The position numbers were made by a program, and so were the translations under genes. A stretch of 64,000 nt of DNA, taken from contig JAJFZO010000609.1 in NCBI GenBank assembly GCA_021397835.1, positions 6,884,001 to 6,948,000 on the forward strand, given 5' to 3'. Below the pieces are notes generated by a model. It made no database searches. It saw only the letters and a program-made list of their open reading frames with translations, and was not told the DNA's origin. The DNA comes from Moringa oleifera. Its lineage: Eukaryota > Streptophyta > Magnoliopsida > Brassicales > Moringaceae. This document shows positions 34,910 through 48,099 of this stretch, one piece after another. Position 1 is the first letter of the stretch; every line of letters starts with the position of its first letter.

Positions 34910-37288
34910 ATGGAGCACTTCTATCTCAGCCTCCTCCTCCTCTTCGTCTCCTTCGTTACCCTCTCCTTCTTCGTCATCTTTTACAAGCATAAGTCATCCT
35001 ACACCACCCCCAACCTGCCTCCTGGCAAGACAGGCCTGCCCTTCGTCGGTGAGAGCCTTGAGTTCCTCTCCACAGGATGGAAAGGCCACCCGGAGAAGTT
35101 CATTTTTGATCGCATGACCAGGTACTCCTCTGAGGTCTTCAAGACCAACCTTCTCGGCGAGCCTGCTGCCGTCTTCTGTGGCGCTGTGTGCAACAAGTTC
35201 TTGTTCTCCAATGAGAACAAGCTTGTTAACGCCTGGTGGCCTGACTCTGTCAACAAGATCTTCCCCTCGTCTCTGCAAACTTCCTCCAAAGAGGAGTCCA
35301 AGAAGATGAGGAAACTACTCCCTCAGTTCTTGAAACCCGAGGCCTTGCAGAGGTACATTGGGATAATGGACACCATCGCCCGGAGACACTTCGCCGCCGG
35401 TTGGGAAAACAAAGAGGAGGTCGTCGTGTTCCCTCTCGCGAAGAGGTACACCTTCTGGTTAGCTTGTCGGTTGTTCTTGAGCGTCGAAGACCCCAACCAT
35501 GTTGCAAGATTCGCCGATCCTTTCCACCTGTTGGCTTCCGGGATCATTTCGATTCCCATCGACTTGCCTGGAACTCCATTTAACAAAGCGATAAAGGCGT
35601 CCAATTTTATCAGGAAGGAGCTTCTGGCGATCATCAAGCAGAGGAAGATTGATCTTGCAGAAGGGAGTGCAAGCCCAACCCAGGATATATTATCGCATAT
35701 GCTGTTGACCAGTGATGAAAACGGACAGTTCATGAATGAACTCGACATTGCTGATAAGATTCTTGGGTTACTGATTGGTGGACACGACACAGCTAGTGCA
35801 GCCTGCACTTTCGTCGTCAAGTATCTGGCTGAGCTGCCTCATATTTATGAAGGAGTCTACAAGGGTACGTACTAAATTCCACGTCTGCTCATCTTCTTCT
35901 CTTCTTCCATATAGACATACTTGCATGCATATATATTCTTCTGGGTTTTTTCATGGAAGAAAGAATGACCAGCTTCCTTCCGGCGGGCAACTACCCACAG
36001 CTAGCCCTGTCTCAGTCTGAGATGCAGCGTGACCATCTGCCATTGTTTTTTAAACAAAAAACTCTTGTTGAAATCAAGTCATCCTTCCATTTCTTCTGAT
36101 TCTTCATTCTTTCATTTGTTCCCTTCTTTAAATTTGGTGATAATAATTGAATCATGTCCTCTACTAAGGAACAAAAAGGAAAACTTTGTGAAATTCGAGT
36201 GGTAAGACTACTTAGTCAACTGTTTGATTAATTTACAGTTTAAAAAACAGTAAATAGATACATAAATAAATAATTTTATATTAAGCATAAGCCACATGAA
36301 GGAGTTTTAGGGATCTGGGGATCTGAAAGTGTAAAGGAACAGTGTCGTGCTGGTTAATAATAGGGAACGCGGCGGGTTTATGATGAGTTGAAATCCTTCC
36401 TTCTTTCACTCCGCCATGTACTTCGCATGTCTTTTTCACAAGTTGAAAACTTAGAAAAGATGCTTCAGAGGCCGACTTCGCTTTATTTATAGTATTTTTA
36501 CATCGTATAGTTGAGATTTGATGTGATGAAAATGAAGCCTCCTCCAGTTCAGCTTGATTCAATAAAAAGTTTGAAATATTGAAATCAAGAAAACTTAAAA
36601 TTATAATATATTTGTGAACCAGAACAAATGGAGATAGTGAAGTCAAAGGCAGAAGGGGAGCTGTTGAACTGGGATGACATACAGAAGATGAAGTATTCAT
36701 GGAACGTAGCCTGTGAAGTGATGAGACTGGCGCCTCCTCTCCAGGGCGCCTTCAGGGAAGCCATCAACGACTTTGTTTTCAATGGTTTCTCCATTCCAAA
36801 GGGCTGGAAAGTAAGTCTCCCAATTTCCAAGTCTTGTGGTAATAATTTTCGTTGATTTTGACCACCTTTGTTTAATCAACAGGGAAGCATCTAAACAATT
36901 TCTTCCACCTAATGAGCAACATATATTATTAATTAAATGAGATAGCCAGACATGTTGAGCGAGGCTAATGAATGATACCATTTTGCAGTTGTACTGGAGT
37001 GCGAACTCAACGCACAGGGACCCCAAGTGCTTCCCTGAGCCGGAGACGTTCGATCCAAGCAGGTTCGAAGGGAGCGGGCCCGCACCGTACACGTTCGTGC
37101 CATTCGGAGGGGGACCGAGGATGTGCCCTGGAAAAGAATACGCCCGTCTGGAGATTCTGGTGTTCATGCACAACCTGGTGAAGAGGTTCAAGTGGGAGAA
37201 AGTGCTTCCTGAAGAGAGCATCGTCGTTGACCCAATGCCAATGCCTGCCAAGGGACTCCCCATTCGCCTCTTCCCTCACCACGCTTGA
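34910..37288 (+). CDS. CYP716A: Cytochrome P450, CYP716A subfamily (triterpene oxidase), intact
   Basis: Three exons: 34910-35864, 36623-36810 and 36989-37288, all with GT/AG ends. They join in frame to 480 residues, the usual length of CYP716A proteins. N-terminal ER membrane anchor at about residues 5-26, then a proline-rich hinge [11 protein letters not shown]. The I-helix motif GGHDTAS is at residues 290-296, ExxR at 350-353 (EVMR), a PERF-like FDPSRF, and the haem loop [11 protein letters not shown] with axial Cys 427. Subfamily signatures such as [58 protein letters not shown] and [13 protein letters not shown] strongly indicate CYP716A. Characterised members oxidise C-28 of beta-amyrin, alpha-amyrin or lupeol towards oleanolic, ursolic or betulinic acid; that activity is inferred here. 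Exon 1 is markedly GC-rich against AT-rich flanks. Intron 1 (758 bp) shows no recognisable insertion. Confidence 0.96.
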
Positions 37289-39467
37289 AGTAATTACACT
37301 CTCTTATAATTAAACCTACCAATACATATACAGAAGCACAGCAAGGCTGCAGCTTCTTCTGCTCCGTTCCTTTTTTTTTTTTTTGAGCTTCTTTTTTGGG
37401 TTAATTTTGGTGGGTTCTCTCCTTGTTATGGAAGTTGTTATTATATGGGTTCCTATCATGTTCAAATTGCTTACATATATTATTAATGTGTATGGTAGTC
37501 TGTCCTTTTTCTCCTAACATGGAGGAATTAATTACAATAATTTTCCTTTATTTGCTCAGTATATATACTTATAATAAAATTAGTTAATTTTTTTCATAAA
37601 TAGAAAAAAATTATAGTAGGGTTGAAGCTTTAGCAATTGAAGATTATCTTTTACATATATTTCCATACAAAGATATTTACCAAGAGTAACGTATTACTTA
37701 CCGACTACAATCTGTGGGCGGGACAGCTATAATATAAAGGTTATAAAATATGTCAATATTGATGATGATCGATGTATTATGAAAATATGACCAATAAATT
37801 TGAAATTTACATAGTTAGGCATGAATGTGACCCATTTCTGTCTCACAACTATATATTATGAGGGTAGCCTTGACGGTCCTTGAATCTAACAGCGTAGTTT
37901 AGTAATGATGAAAAGGAAATTTCAACAATCAAGTGGAAACAAGTTAGTGCTCTTCTACTGTGCAAATGCTTGCCTTTTGGAATTTTTTCTACGAGACATT
38001 TTCTTTGCACCATGATGAATTCCAATATTTCTTGTAAGATTTTTTCAGCCCGCAAAGCAACTTTATTGCACACTTAAAAGAAGAAGAAGAAAAAAAAATC
38101 ATGTTTTGTATGCAGAATTTCGCTGCTTTGGGAGAGGAAAATAGTGGTCCAGCCGCCCATTGAAGTTCCAAGTCATTGGGGTCTTCTCTTGCTTAGTTTT
38201 GAGGAAACACACACCTACCTCACTTCATCACATGCACAGTTAGTTGGTTTTTTTAATAATAATTTCAATTAATTCGATTTTTTAAAATTTTAAAAAATAT
38301 AATTTTCAGCACAAATTGTTTCTAATAAAAATAATTAAAATCACAATCTTTTAAAAGATTAATGGAAGAAAAACAAAAATAAACAAAAATAAAGATACCT
38401 GAATCATGAGAGTTCTCTTTTTTTTTTTTTTTTTTTGGGGGGGGGTTCTTTTTTTATTGTGCAGAGTGAAATTTTCATTTTTATGGTAGAACTAATTATT
38501 AAAATTATTTAAAAATATTTTAATACAAGTTCTTGATCACAATTTTTTAGATCTCTCAAAATCAAACAAGTATCTTCAGTAATTGAATCACAACACATAA
38601 AAAAATTAAAAAAAAAACTTAAATATTTTGATGATAAAAAAAGAAAAAAATAAGAAAAAATAAAAACTCTTACATATTTCAAATGACAATAGGTTCCTAA
38701 TTCTACTTGGCACATTGAAGATAGTTTTGCCTTTAAAAAATAAAAAATATAAATTATTATTTTTAAATATTTTCATATCAAAAGGTTAAAAAATAATTCC
38801 CTCACTTTTATCCTTGAATTGACAGTTTCCATTTTCTCTTAATTTTTTATTATATTTATTTTTTAAAAACTAAAACTGAAAATAGAAAAGATTTCTTTAA
38901 AAAGTTAATTTCTACTTCATGCATGCCTTTCACATTTGTTTATATATACGAGGGCGAGAAACATTGCCACATGAATATGTCTAAAGGAAAGCAACCTATT
39001 TGAAGATGAATTCTTATGCTCTTTATAAAAAGTAAACAAATAATACCATTCTCCCTCAGATGCACATGGGAGAATTAAAAGGGGGCCAAAACGGGGACCA
39101 AGTTATCAAACACCTCTCTCTCTCTCTCTCTCTCACACTACAAAATGCTGCTACACCTAATTTCCTACTACAGTAATAGCATCTCTCACTGTTACAGAAT
39201 TCAGAAAATAATAATACAAGCCTGAATGATACAACTCTTGGTATGAACAATAGAATGTTGATGTGCCTGTTTGTTTACCCTTAGAGCTTCAAATCTCAGA
39301 AAACCAGTGGAGAATTTGTCTGCAGCAAAACCAGCAGCTACATGAACCATGAATGAGCCATATGACTATCCAAAAATGAACCATGAGCTAAGGAGAAGCA
39401 CACTGACCACACCTTTATGAATATCTATTTAACTACATCAAAAGACAGCAGCACCAGACTTTTGCTC
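37289..39467. other. Intergenic between convergent CYP716A and TASH3-like genes
   Basis: Holds the 3' untranslated regions of both genes, which end towards each other. A T-run followed by a G-run lies at about 38418-38447, and a CT repeat at 39113-39134. No further gene seen. The poly(A) sites cannot be placed confidently. Confidence 0.5.
39113..39134. repeat. (CT)11 microsatellite
   Basis: CT run seen directly. It lies about 335 bases past the stop codon of the - strand gene, so it may be a GA repeat in its 3' untranslated region. Confidence 0.9.
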
Positions 39468-40162
39468 TTATGATTGACTGACATAGAGGACAGGGACTAA
39501 ACCAGCCATTTTGCCATCTCTCCCAGGCCTTTTCTTCTTCACCTGCGAGACAAATGCAAGCCCAGTAGTTAAGCCATAATATAAATCTTAAGCAAAGTGA
39601 TATCCTTGCCATGCAGACACTACGAAGAGCAACCAGTCAATGGAATTAATTTTAGGAAGGTGGTGGAACAGACAAACTACAAAGAAATAAATTGTTTTGA
39701 CGCAAATTCCTTTCCTCCATAATACTTACATAAAACCAACCATCCACTTCATATTCAATTTCAAGATCTTCTCCTGATGTTAAATTTAACTGCAAACAAG
39801 AAAAAATCACAATCAGTCATTTCTTTGTTTGCATTTAAAGAAAGCAATACATTTGCCTCCTAAAAGAGGTATCTATAAATCATATAAAACCATGTAACCA
39901 AAAACCAAACTCCATATTCACAGCACAACGCATTTTCGAATTTGGAGTTGGGCCTTGGATTATGGACCAGAAAATTTTAAACTTCAAGGAAACTTACCTC
40001 GTCATCTCCACCTGCAGTGAAGTCATACAGTGCTTTTCCAAACTGTGGATATTCAGAAGAAGGTTGTTCATCATCTCGAGACCCACCCCCTGCCATGGGG
40101 TTCTCAAAGGACTCGTATCTCTGCATGATAGGAGACGAGTATGGCGGAGGCTCTTCTCTAAT
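39468..40162 (-). CDS. TASH3: SH3-domain exons of the TASH3-like gene
   Basis: Three small exons (39998-40162, 39730-39789, 39468-39542) encode the domain. They carry KALYDFTAGGDDE (the ALYDF motif), LNLTSGEDLEIEYEVDGWFY (acidic RT loop and conserved Trp) and GLVPVLYV near the end, where SH3 domains have the P-x-x-Y ligand-binding residues. The protein ends SQS, close to the NQS of known plant relatives. Confidence 0.93.
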
Positions 40163-43100
40163 CTGAAAACAAGTAAATAAACAAAAATAAGAATCGACTG
40201 GTCAGATCCAAACTCTTTTCTTAAAATGCAAAATTCAAGCGGGCTAAAAGATACAAGGTGTTACCGGAGAACCAAGGCCCTCATATATTGAAGGATACCT
40301 GCTTCCACTGGATCTCTCCTGTCACAGATAACAACCATGTCAAAAACAAAATTGGGAAAAAAAAAAAGAAAAACTAAATTAAAGGTTGCCACGACAAAAC
40401 AATATATGCAACCCCAAGTAGATCTCTTGATATTTGGTTTGGGACTGAACCACAGTTCTTTTCCAGAGCACAATTGCTGTGCTTTTGGCTCCCAAAACCA
40501 CACAAATGCTTCGAAAACAGTCACAAACCAAGAGTTTTGTAACTGGAACTTCATACAACAAATGCTTTAGATTATAACTAAAATTAACTAACGTCTTCAC
40601 ATCATTGCTGCGACTGCCTGTGCAAGTCAACAATACAGAAGTGAAGATATGATATCAAATTTAATGCTTGTATATTCTTCACAAATCTTGTGCCGCATCA
40701 AATCATGAGATTAAACCATTATATAAGGAACTTATTTCACTTTCTGTAAACAAAAACACATAAATATTTTTTTTCGATGTGAAAGTTGATATTGTATCTC
40801 ATAATTCAACTTGCTGCAAGTAATGCACCACTACCATCACTTTCAAGGTCCTTGTGCAGGCAACAGAAGCTTTGCCAGTAAAAGTAGCCACTTATCTATA
40901 TGTGACAATGGAATACAATGATAGAGCACAATAGAGAATGGATGGTTTCCAAAGGCAAAAGTAAGTGATTTAATAAATACTTCTATTTAAGAAATCTTCA
41001 ATAATGCTAAACAGAAAAATTCGACATAATGCTTCAAACACATGGTTTCTTTCATATACGTAAGTTATACCAGTCCATAACAGGAGCAAACAGCCAGCAT
41101 TGAGGCCTCAAATCCAATAATACTTTATAAACGGACATATCTAGATAGCAATCAGACAGCACAATGTATTATGAAAAGATGGTTGTTATCTATATACTTA
41201 TTTGTTGTTGTCACTAAAAAGAAAAAATTTTAGCAGAGCAACTCCAAAAGAAAGCTTTTACATACATGATGCACACTGCAGCCTTATAGGTGACTCTAAG
41301 ATTTCTTAAAATGAATGCATATACAACATATTCTGAACAATTTTTGAGATGGAAGGTTCTGTTTTAGTCCATAGCTCAGCCATTTTTCTCTCTTCTCTTC
41401 CTGTTGATTCAATTTGGAATCAAGCTATTAGTCCATAGCTCAGCATACTTGAAATATTGAACAAAACAGACTACATGATTGGCTGACCCATGGTATTGCT
41501 CAACTGAGATTAGACTAAGTTTAAACTCAATGAATAAACTATACCGAGGTTTGTGGCCGTGAACTGAACAATGACGGGTAGCTCATTCCACCAAAGTGGG
41601 ATGATATGGAAGTTTCAACTGACCCTGTTGAATCGGGAGACGATGACCCTGACGACCTCCCATCATCTTCCTGTGAAGTCAAAGGAACAGAATTACTACA
41701 TGAATGAGCTTTTCCAAGATTCCCATGTAAATATACATAGTTTAAGATCCAGCTTTACTGTGTACCATGCCTACTTAAAGAGGATTATGGCAGAACTCAT
41801 ACCTCTAGTTCCGAAGTCTCTAGAAGTGTCTTTGCCCACATATCATCATAGCTAACAGAAGGTCTGGAGACTATATTCTCCTCATCGACATCTGGGGCAT
41901 CAGTTCCAGCACCAGCAAGGAATTCATTGACCTACAATGAAAGAGACCATCACATCCTCACTAGAGTAGTTCAAACTCAAACAAAAAATCATTAATTATG
42001 ATGGCCAATTGATATTAGCATGCTAATAGAAAACCACCCCCCCCCTCCCGGCGTTTTAAAGATACATTTCAAATCAATTAAAAAAAAAAGAAAAGAAACG
42101 GACTTCTAAGAACACATTCAACAAGACAAATGGAGGCCATTCTCCAAACTGTCATATACAATTTCCTCATGCAAAGCCAAACCTACGAAGCAATGAGATC
42201 CTAATTGTTATATCTTTTCAATAGTTCAAACAAATAAAGTAAAACATATGGTCTAAACTGATAATATGCTAAAATTAACGCATGATTATGCAAGAACAAG
42301 ACAACAAAAACCTTTTTTAGGAGAAAAAAGAAAAAAGGCATGAGACTGCTTGTGAGCTGCTCTAGGCTTGGAAAGGCTTCATAAGGCAATGCCACACTTA
42401 ATTACAAGTGTTTATTGCTAGCAACCTAAAAACCATGGTCAACTTTGCGAAATAGAAAACCAAAACGCCACACCTGTGCAGAACCATATTAAAGAACAAC
42501 ATACATCTACAGAAACTTTGGGAGTATACTCATAATCTTCAGTATGGAAGGCTCTTCAGTATGCTATTACAATTTAAACAACGGTTCACATGCTTTGAGA
42601 GCCTTATGGCTAACCTGGTTCAAAACTACAGCAAGCTTCGATTTTTTAAACAAGCTGTGACAGATTACCATATATAAATAGTAAAACAGAATGGCCTACT
42701 TGAACCTAGTATGCAGTCCATTCAATTAGACTGATTATTTCTCATTCTTACTTCAACTGATCTTTGACTGACTCAATGTGATTTCAACAACAGAAATCAC
42801 AAGAGACAGATCCAGTCACTCGTCTGATGAATCTTATTTCCTTGCAACATTTCTGAGAAAATGATCAAAACTTCGAAGTCAAATACCAGTTCTTACCCTA
42901 CTCATTGCTGGTGCATTGTTCCCCAACAAGCCATCATCGCCGAGGCTTGCCGCCCAAGCATTTACCAAATCATCATTGAGTGAGTCAGACTCAGCAGGAG
43001 CAGGTTTGGATTCATAAATAAGGTCCGAAATTCCAGTTGCGACAGCTGGATCGCTTAAACCAGTAGATGCACTGATGTTGTGCCGTGCGCGGTAGATGTC

Positions 43101-46100
43101 AATAAGTTTTGCACTTCAGGATATTTACGAGGAAACACCAAAAAGAACGAAGATAAGATTGGTGACAGGGTAAGATCACAAAACCACTGTAGACATGAAA
43201 TAGTAGAAGCAACAGACAGCAGAACAGAAAGCTTGCTCATCAAAGAAGAAAAGACAAGACAGCTTAAGCAAGGTATGTTTCATGTTAGGATGTAAGCACA
43301 TGTGCTTGTGCATTTGCCTTCATAAAATGTAGTTACGTAATTTGATATTCTCATTCAGAGGCATCTTATTTCTGGACAAAGGTTACATTCGTTCATTTCT
43401 TGCTTTGAAAAATATGCTAATGGAACTAGAAATAAATCATTACCTTATAGGCCCCAATGGCAAATACTTTGCTCTTGGCACATAACAAAACAGTGAAACG
43501 AGATCTAGCAACTTCTCATGGGTTTCATACAGTTTCTTAAGCTCCTCATCTGTCCATTCTTTCTTTGCATTATCATGGTTCCGTATCTCCCTAATTATCA
43601 ATATGGAAAACTTTACTCAATTCTCCAAAGGAAAGACGCATCAGAAAATGAACCAGTAAAATTTTCAACTCTTACTTGATCAGGTCATCTTGAGCTGCAT
43701 ACATCTCATCAAGTACCTTCAACATGGGACTTATTAGAACTCCAAGACCCGTGCCACTAGCTCCTTGATCTTCCCCATTACTGAGATGCATTTCTGACAA
43801 TTGAGACTGCACACCACCTTCTGCTAAGGCATGTAAGAATTCGTAAATCTGTAGCCTGAAAGGCTCACCAGACCTGATTGCCATTGTTGTAAGAGCTTGA
43901 ACAGCGACAATGCGAACCTGAGTGTCCATTGAATTTAGAACAAATAAGGCAAGTTGAAAATCAAAGCTAAATTCCTGGCAAAGTGATATATGACAGAATA
44001 TTAGGATGACAATTGCAGTACTTGTCCAACAAGTCTGGGCCATAATAATCATCAGACCTGGACTGTAATATAAAGTAGAACTGGGTTATCAAATGCCAAA
44101 TTCGATCTCCATGTCAGTTGATGGAACTGTGACCTCATTAATTAATTGCCATCAAAACAGAAAAGAAATACTAAATATGAAGTTTAAAAGATAAGACTCA
44201 GAGTAATGGTTGACAGAAAGTGATGAGTGCCAATCAAAATGTGCAAAGATGAAAAATCTTGGATGCAATTCTAATAGCTAATAAGATTGTGGATCACCAA
44301 CTAAGAATGGAAGGAAAAGGAATCATATGCAAGTTAGATGTGCAGAAAACATATGATCACATGGTTTGGGGTTTTGTAGCTTACAAGCTAATAAGGGTGG
44401 ATTGTGAAGAGAAATAGGATAAGTGGACAATGCAATGTGTATCATTGTATCTTTTTCAGTTTAGCGAGTGAAATGTCTACCCAGTTTTTTAAGGCCTTTA
44501 GAGGGTTGGGACAAGGGAATCCTTTATCTCCTCTCCTATTGTTCTTCTAATGGAAGCCTTTGATTGCATGGTGAGTGCAATTGTACAGAGTAATCTTGTT
44601 GAAGGTTTTCGAATGGGCAAGTAGGGAAGAGATGTCGAGATATAACACTTATTATTCATTGATGATAATATTTTGTTTTATAGGGTAAAAGAGAAGCACA
44701 AGGTGAATGTACCATGTATTCCTCTCTGTTCTAAAGCAATTTGAGGGTGAATTTGGGAAAGAATGAATTGATATCTTTTGGGGGTAGGGCTAGATGGGGA
44801 GCATCTTGCAAGGATCCTGGGCTGAAAGGTGGAGCCCTCCCTATGCAATACTTGGGACTAGCAAGATCGAAGGGGAGTCATCTGTTAAAAGAGGAGAGAA
44901 TGACTTCGATCAAAATACCTTGTCAAGTTTACCGGTTTGCTTCATGTCCGTTTTCCTAATCCCAAAAAAAAGTGGTTGCAAGACTTGAACAATTGTAGAG
45001 GCAATTCCTATGGAGCAGTACAAGAGACACATTCAAGCACCATATGGTGCTGTAGGAGATAGTCCAAAAACCAATGATGTATGGAGGTTTCGGTTTCAAA
45101 CTAATTCTTTCTTTTAATACACTTTTAATAAAATGGTTCAGGAGATTTATGGGGTCGAAATGTATTTCGTGGAGGAGGGTGGTGGAGTCTAGATACAAGG
45201 TGAAGGAAGGGGGCTTGACAATAGTTTTAGGAAGGGAAGCTTATGGAATGGGGGCATCAAGTGCAATCAAAAGAGGGTAAGACGAGTTCCAACCATAAGT
45301 GGGGTTTAAAGTAGGAAAGGGTTGTTCTATTAGTTTTTGGCAGGACGTTTGGTGTGGAGAGAAACCATTAGGAAGAGCTTCTCGCCATCTACAATCTAGC
45401 CTTAAACAAGGAGGAGGCGCGACAGTGAGGCAACTTGGAATCTTGGATTCAAAAAAGGGAGGCACGGGATTGGAAGATGAGTACCATAGGAACGTTTTTT
45501 GAGAAAATATGCACAGCCACCATTTACAGGAATGGTTCCAAAGAGGGAAAAAAAAAATTAAGCATTTCCCAATGAGAGATTATAGCAGAAAGAAGCACGG
45601 GTAATGCCATGGAAGTTAATTTGGAAGGCTAAGGTGCCTCCCAAGGTAACTTTCTTTGCCACATGGAGTAAGCCACTATTGACAACTTCAAAAAAGAAAA
45701 GGGAAGATTTTGGTTAGTAAGTGTTTCCTTTGTGAGGAAAAGGGAGAACCGTAAACCATATTTTGTTATGGTGTAATAGGATTCAAGGAATCTGGGAGAG
45801 TGTCCTAGCACTTTTGGATTACAACTTGGTGGTGGTTGATTTGCTGGCGACTGAACAATGTGCATGGAGAGGGCTACATTTGATTCAGTAAGCTGCTAAC
45901 TATTGACAACTTGCCAAAAAGAAGGGAATATTTTGGTTAATAAGTGTTTCCTTTGTAAAGAACATGCAAGGTTACAATTGGGTACTGGTTGATTCGGTGG
46001 CAACTGAACTATGAGCATAGAGAGGACACATGAACAAAGTCAAGGAAAAGTGGTAGCAAGGATACCATTACTGATTATTTTGGGCAATGTAGAATGAGAG

Positions 46101-48065
46101 AAATAAGAGGGCTTTTGAGGGAAAGAGAAGGAAACCCTTTGTTTCGAATTAGAGATAGAGGGACTAGACTGTCAAAAGTCTAGGTAACAGAGGTGGATTT
46201 TGTAAATGAGAAGTTTGCAAAGTTTATAGAAATCCTCATCTCTAAATAATATTTTATACTTGTAAATGGGAAGCACTGCTTCGGTGCCATATATAGCAAT
46301 ATAATTTTATGTGTTTCCTAAATATTAAAAAAAAAACATAGACAACAATTATTAATCACTAATGTGATATATTAGATATTTGAACCTTCGTGTACCTTCA
46401 ATACCTACTTAAATTTTAAATTGATGCATCTACCTAAAAGAAGGAAGGGCAACTGTAAACGAGTTATGGTTTCATTTTGCCATAGTATAGATGAATTACT
46501 ATTGTGGCTCTACACCAGGTTTCAATCTTCATTTGTTGCAGGCTTAGCAATATGACCTATTAAGATGATGCCCAATCTCCAGCAACCATTTAAGGTCAAG
46601 CAAATGGGACTAGAATAACTAATTCAAGGGATTCCATACATGTTTTACCCTAGAAATGGTTGAAACTGCAAAGAGCCCAGTGTCAAGTTCCATGATAGCA
46701 GTCAAACTTTCATTAAGATCTGAATTGCAACCATAAAACCAGAGATTTAGTAAGCACCACTTATTAGCTTGGTATTAGAACACATTATCATCCTAAAACA
46801 TGGGCAATAAACATGCAATAACAAAGTGATCACCAAGATAGAAACTAATACCTCCCAGCTGCCACTAAAAGCACACCTCTGAAGTCGAGTCAGTGCACCT
46901 GCCAGAGTAGGGTTACGTGAACTAGCAGCAGCAACCATTTTATCAGCATCTAACATCATCAATGCAGTTCCAGGCGGAGTTGCAGATTCCCATGCATATT
47001 CTGAAGCAGCATAATTGGCATTCTCTCCAAGGAACCAGACCTGCAAAGGTACTCAGAGGTTAATCCAATATAAACTTCATTCTACTGTACTTCTAGGAGA
47101 ACTTCAACTGAAGCCCTATCAAAACACTATTGATTAAAAGAAGAAGCTTACTGCAGCTTGGACTAATTTCTGTAGGGCCAGAGCTGACTTTGGATCAGAC
47201 GCAGATACCCTATCTATCGATGTAAGTCCCAACATTGACCCAGGCTGTGGTGGTGGTAGGTCAAGTACTATAGTGACTGCTTCCAAAGCTGTATGTTTTC
47301 CATCAGGACCAGCTCCAACAAGACATGTCTAGAAGTTAATCAGTAAACAAGTAAAATTAATAATACTTGAAGATTTTGAGAATAAGCCAATATTAATGAC
47401 GCATTTCCCAGATATCAAATGATCAAGTGTGCCATGATTAAGTCACTCATATGTTCCAAGTAATTTTTCTTTTTAAAAGAAAAAAAAAAAAGAAAAGAAA
47501 GAAAAGCCACTGATGTTGGACAAAATGGCTGAAACAACAAACTTAGTTGTCAAAATGACATTACATGTATACAAAAGGACAACCAAATAGTGCAAGAATT
47601 AACCTATCAGGATGAAGAACAAGAATTGTTATAGAAGTAAATGGAACATTAGAATTTGGAGGTAATTAAAAAACAAAAAAAGTATCATGGGCAAGGATTG
47701 AAAGAAAGCCTACTTTCCATAGTAGTTGCAACACATCAGCATCGATCTTCCCTGGAACTTTTGTAGCAAAGATTCTTGCTATTTCAAGAAGTGTGACAGC
47801 CATATCTGGAGATGCCTGACAAACAAATTAAAAGATAAAACGAAGTTATTGCTCTTATTACTCCATAGGCCTTGCATTTTTTTCTTCTTCCTTTCCGCTG
47901 AATATTAACTTAAAAAGGAAAGATGACAGGGTTAGACCCCTGGAACCATTTACATAGAGAAAGCAAGCAAAAAACTAATATTGGGTCCTCAATCACAATG
48001 TTTAAAGGGAATTTGGCACTGTTAAAAAAATTCATATTACAACAAATGAGACAAATCCAACACAT

Positions 48066-48099
<34 letters not shown>

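Noticed and set aside
34994..35820. Long antisense and alternate-frame open stretches over CYP716A exon 1
   Set aside because: They mirror a GC-rich coding exon with few AT-rich stop codons, and they lack any family signature.
35775..36020. Frame running from exon 1 into intron 1 of CYP716A
   Set aside because: It is out of frame with the P450 and crosses a good GT donor at 35865; the intron is clearly spliced.
39056..39250. Minus-strand open frame with an Arg/Glu repeat
   Set aside because: The repeat is a translated GA microsatellite, and the frame lies in the 3' untranslated region of the SH3 gene.
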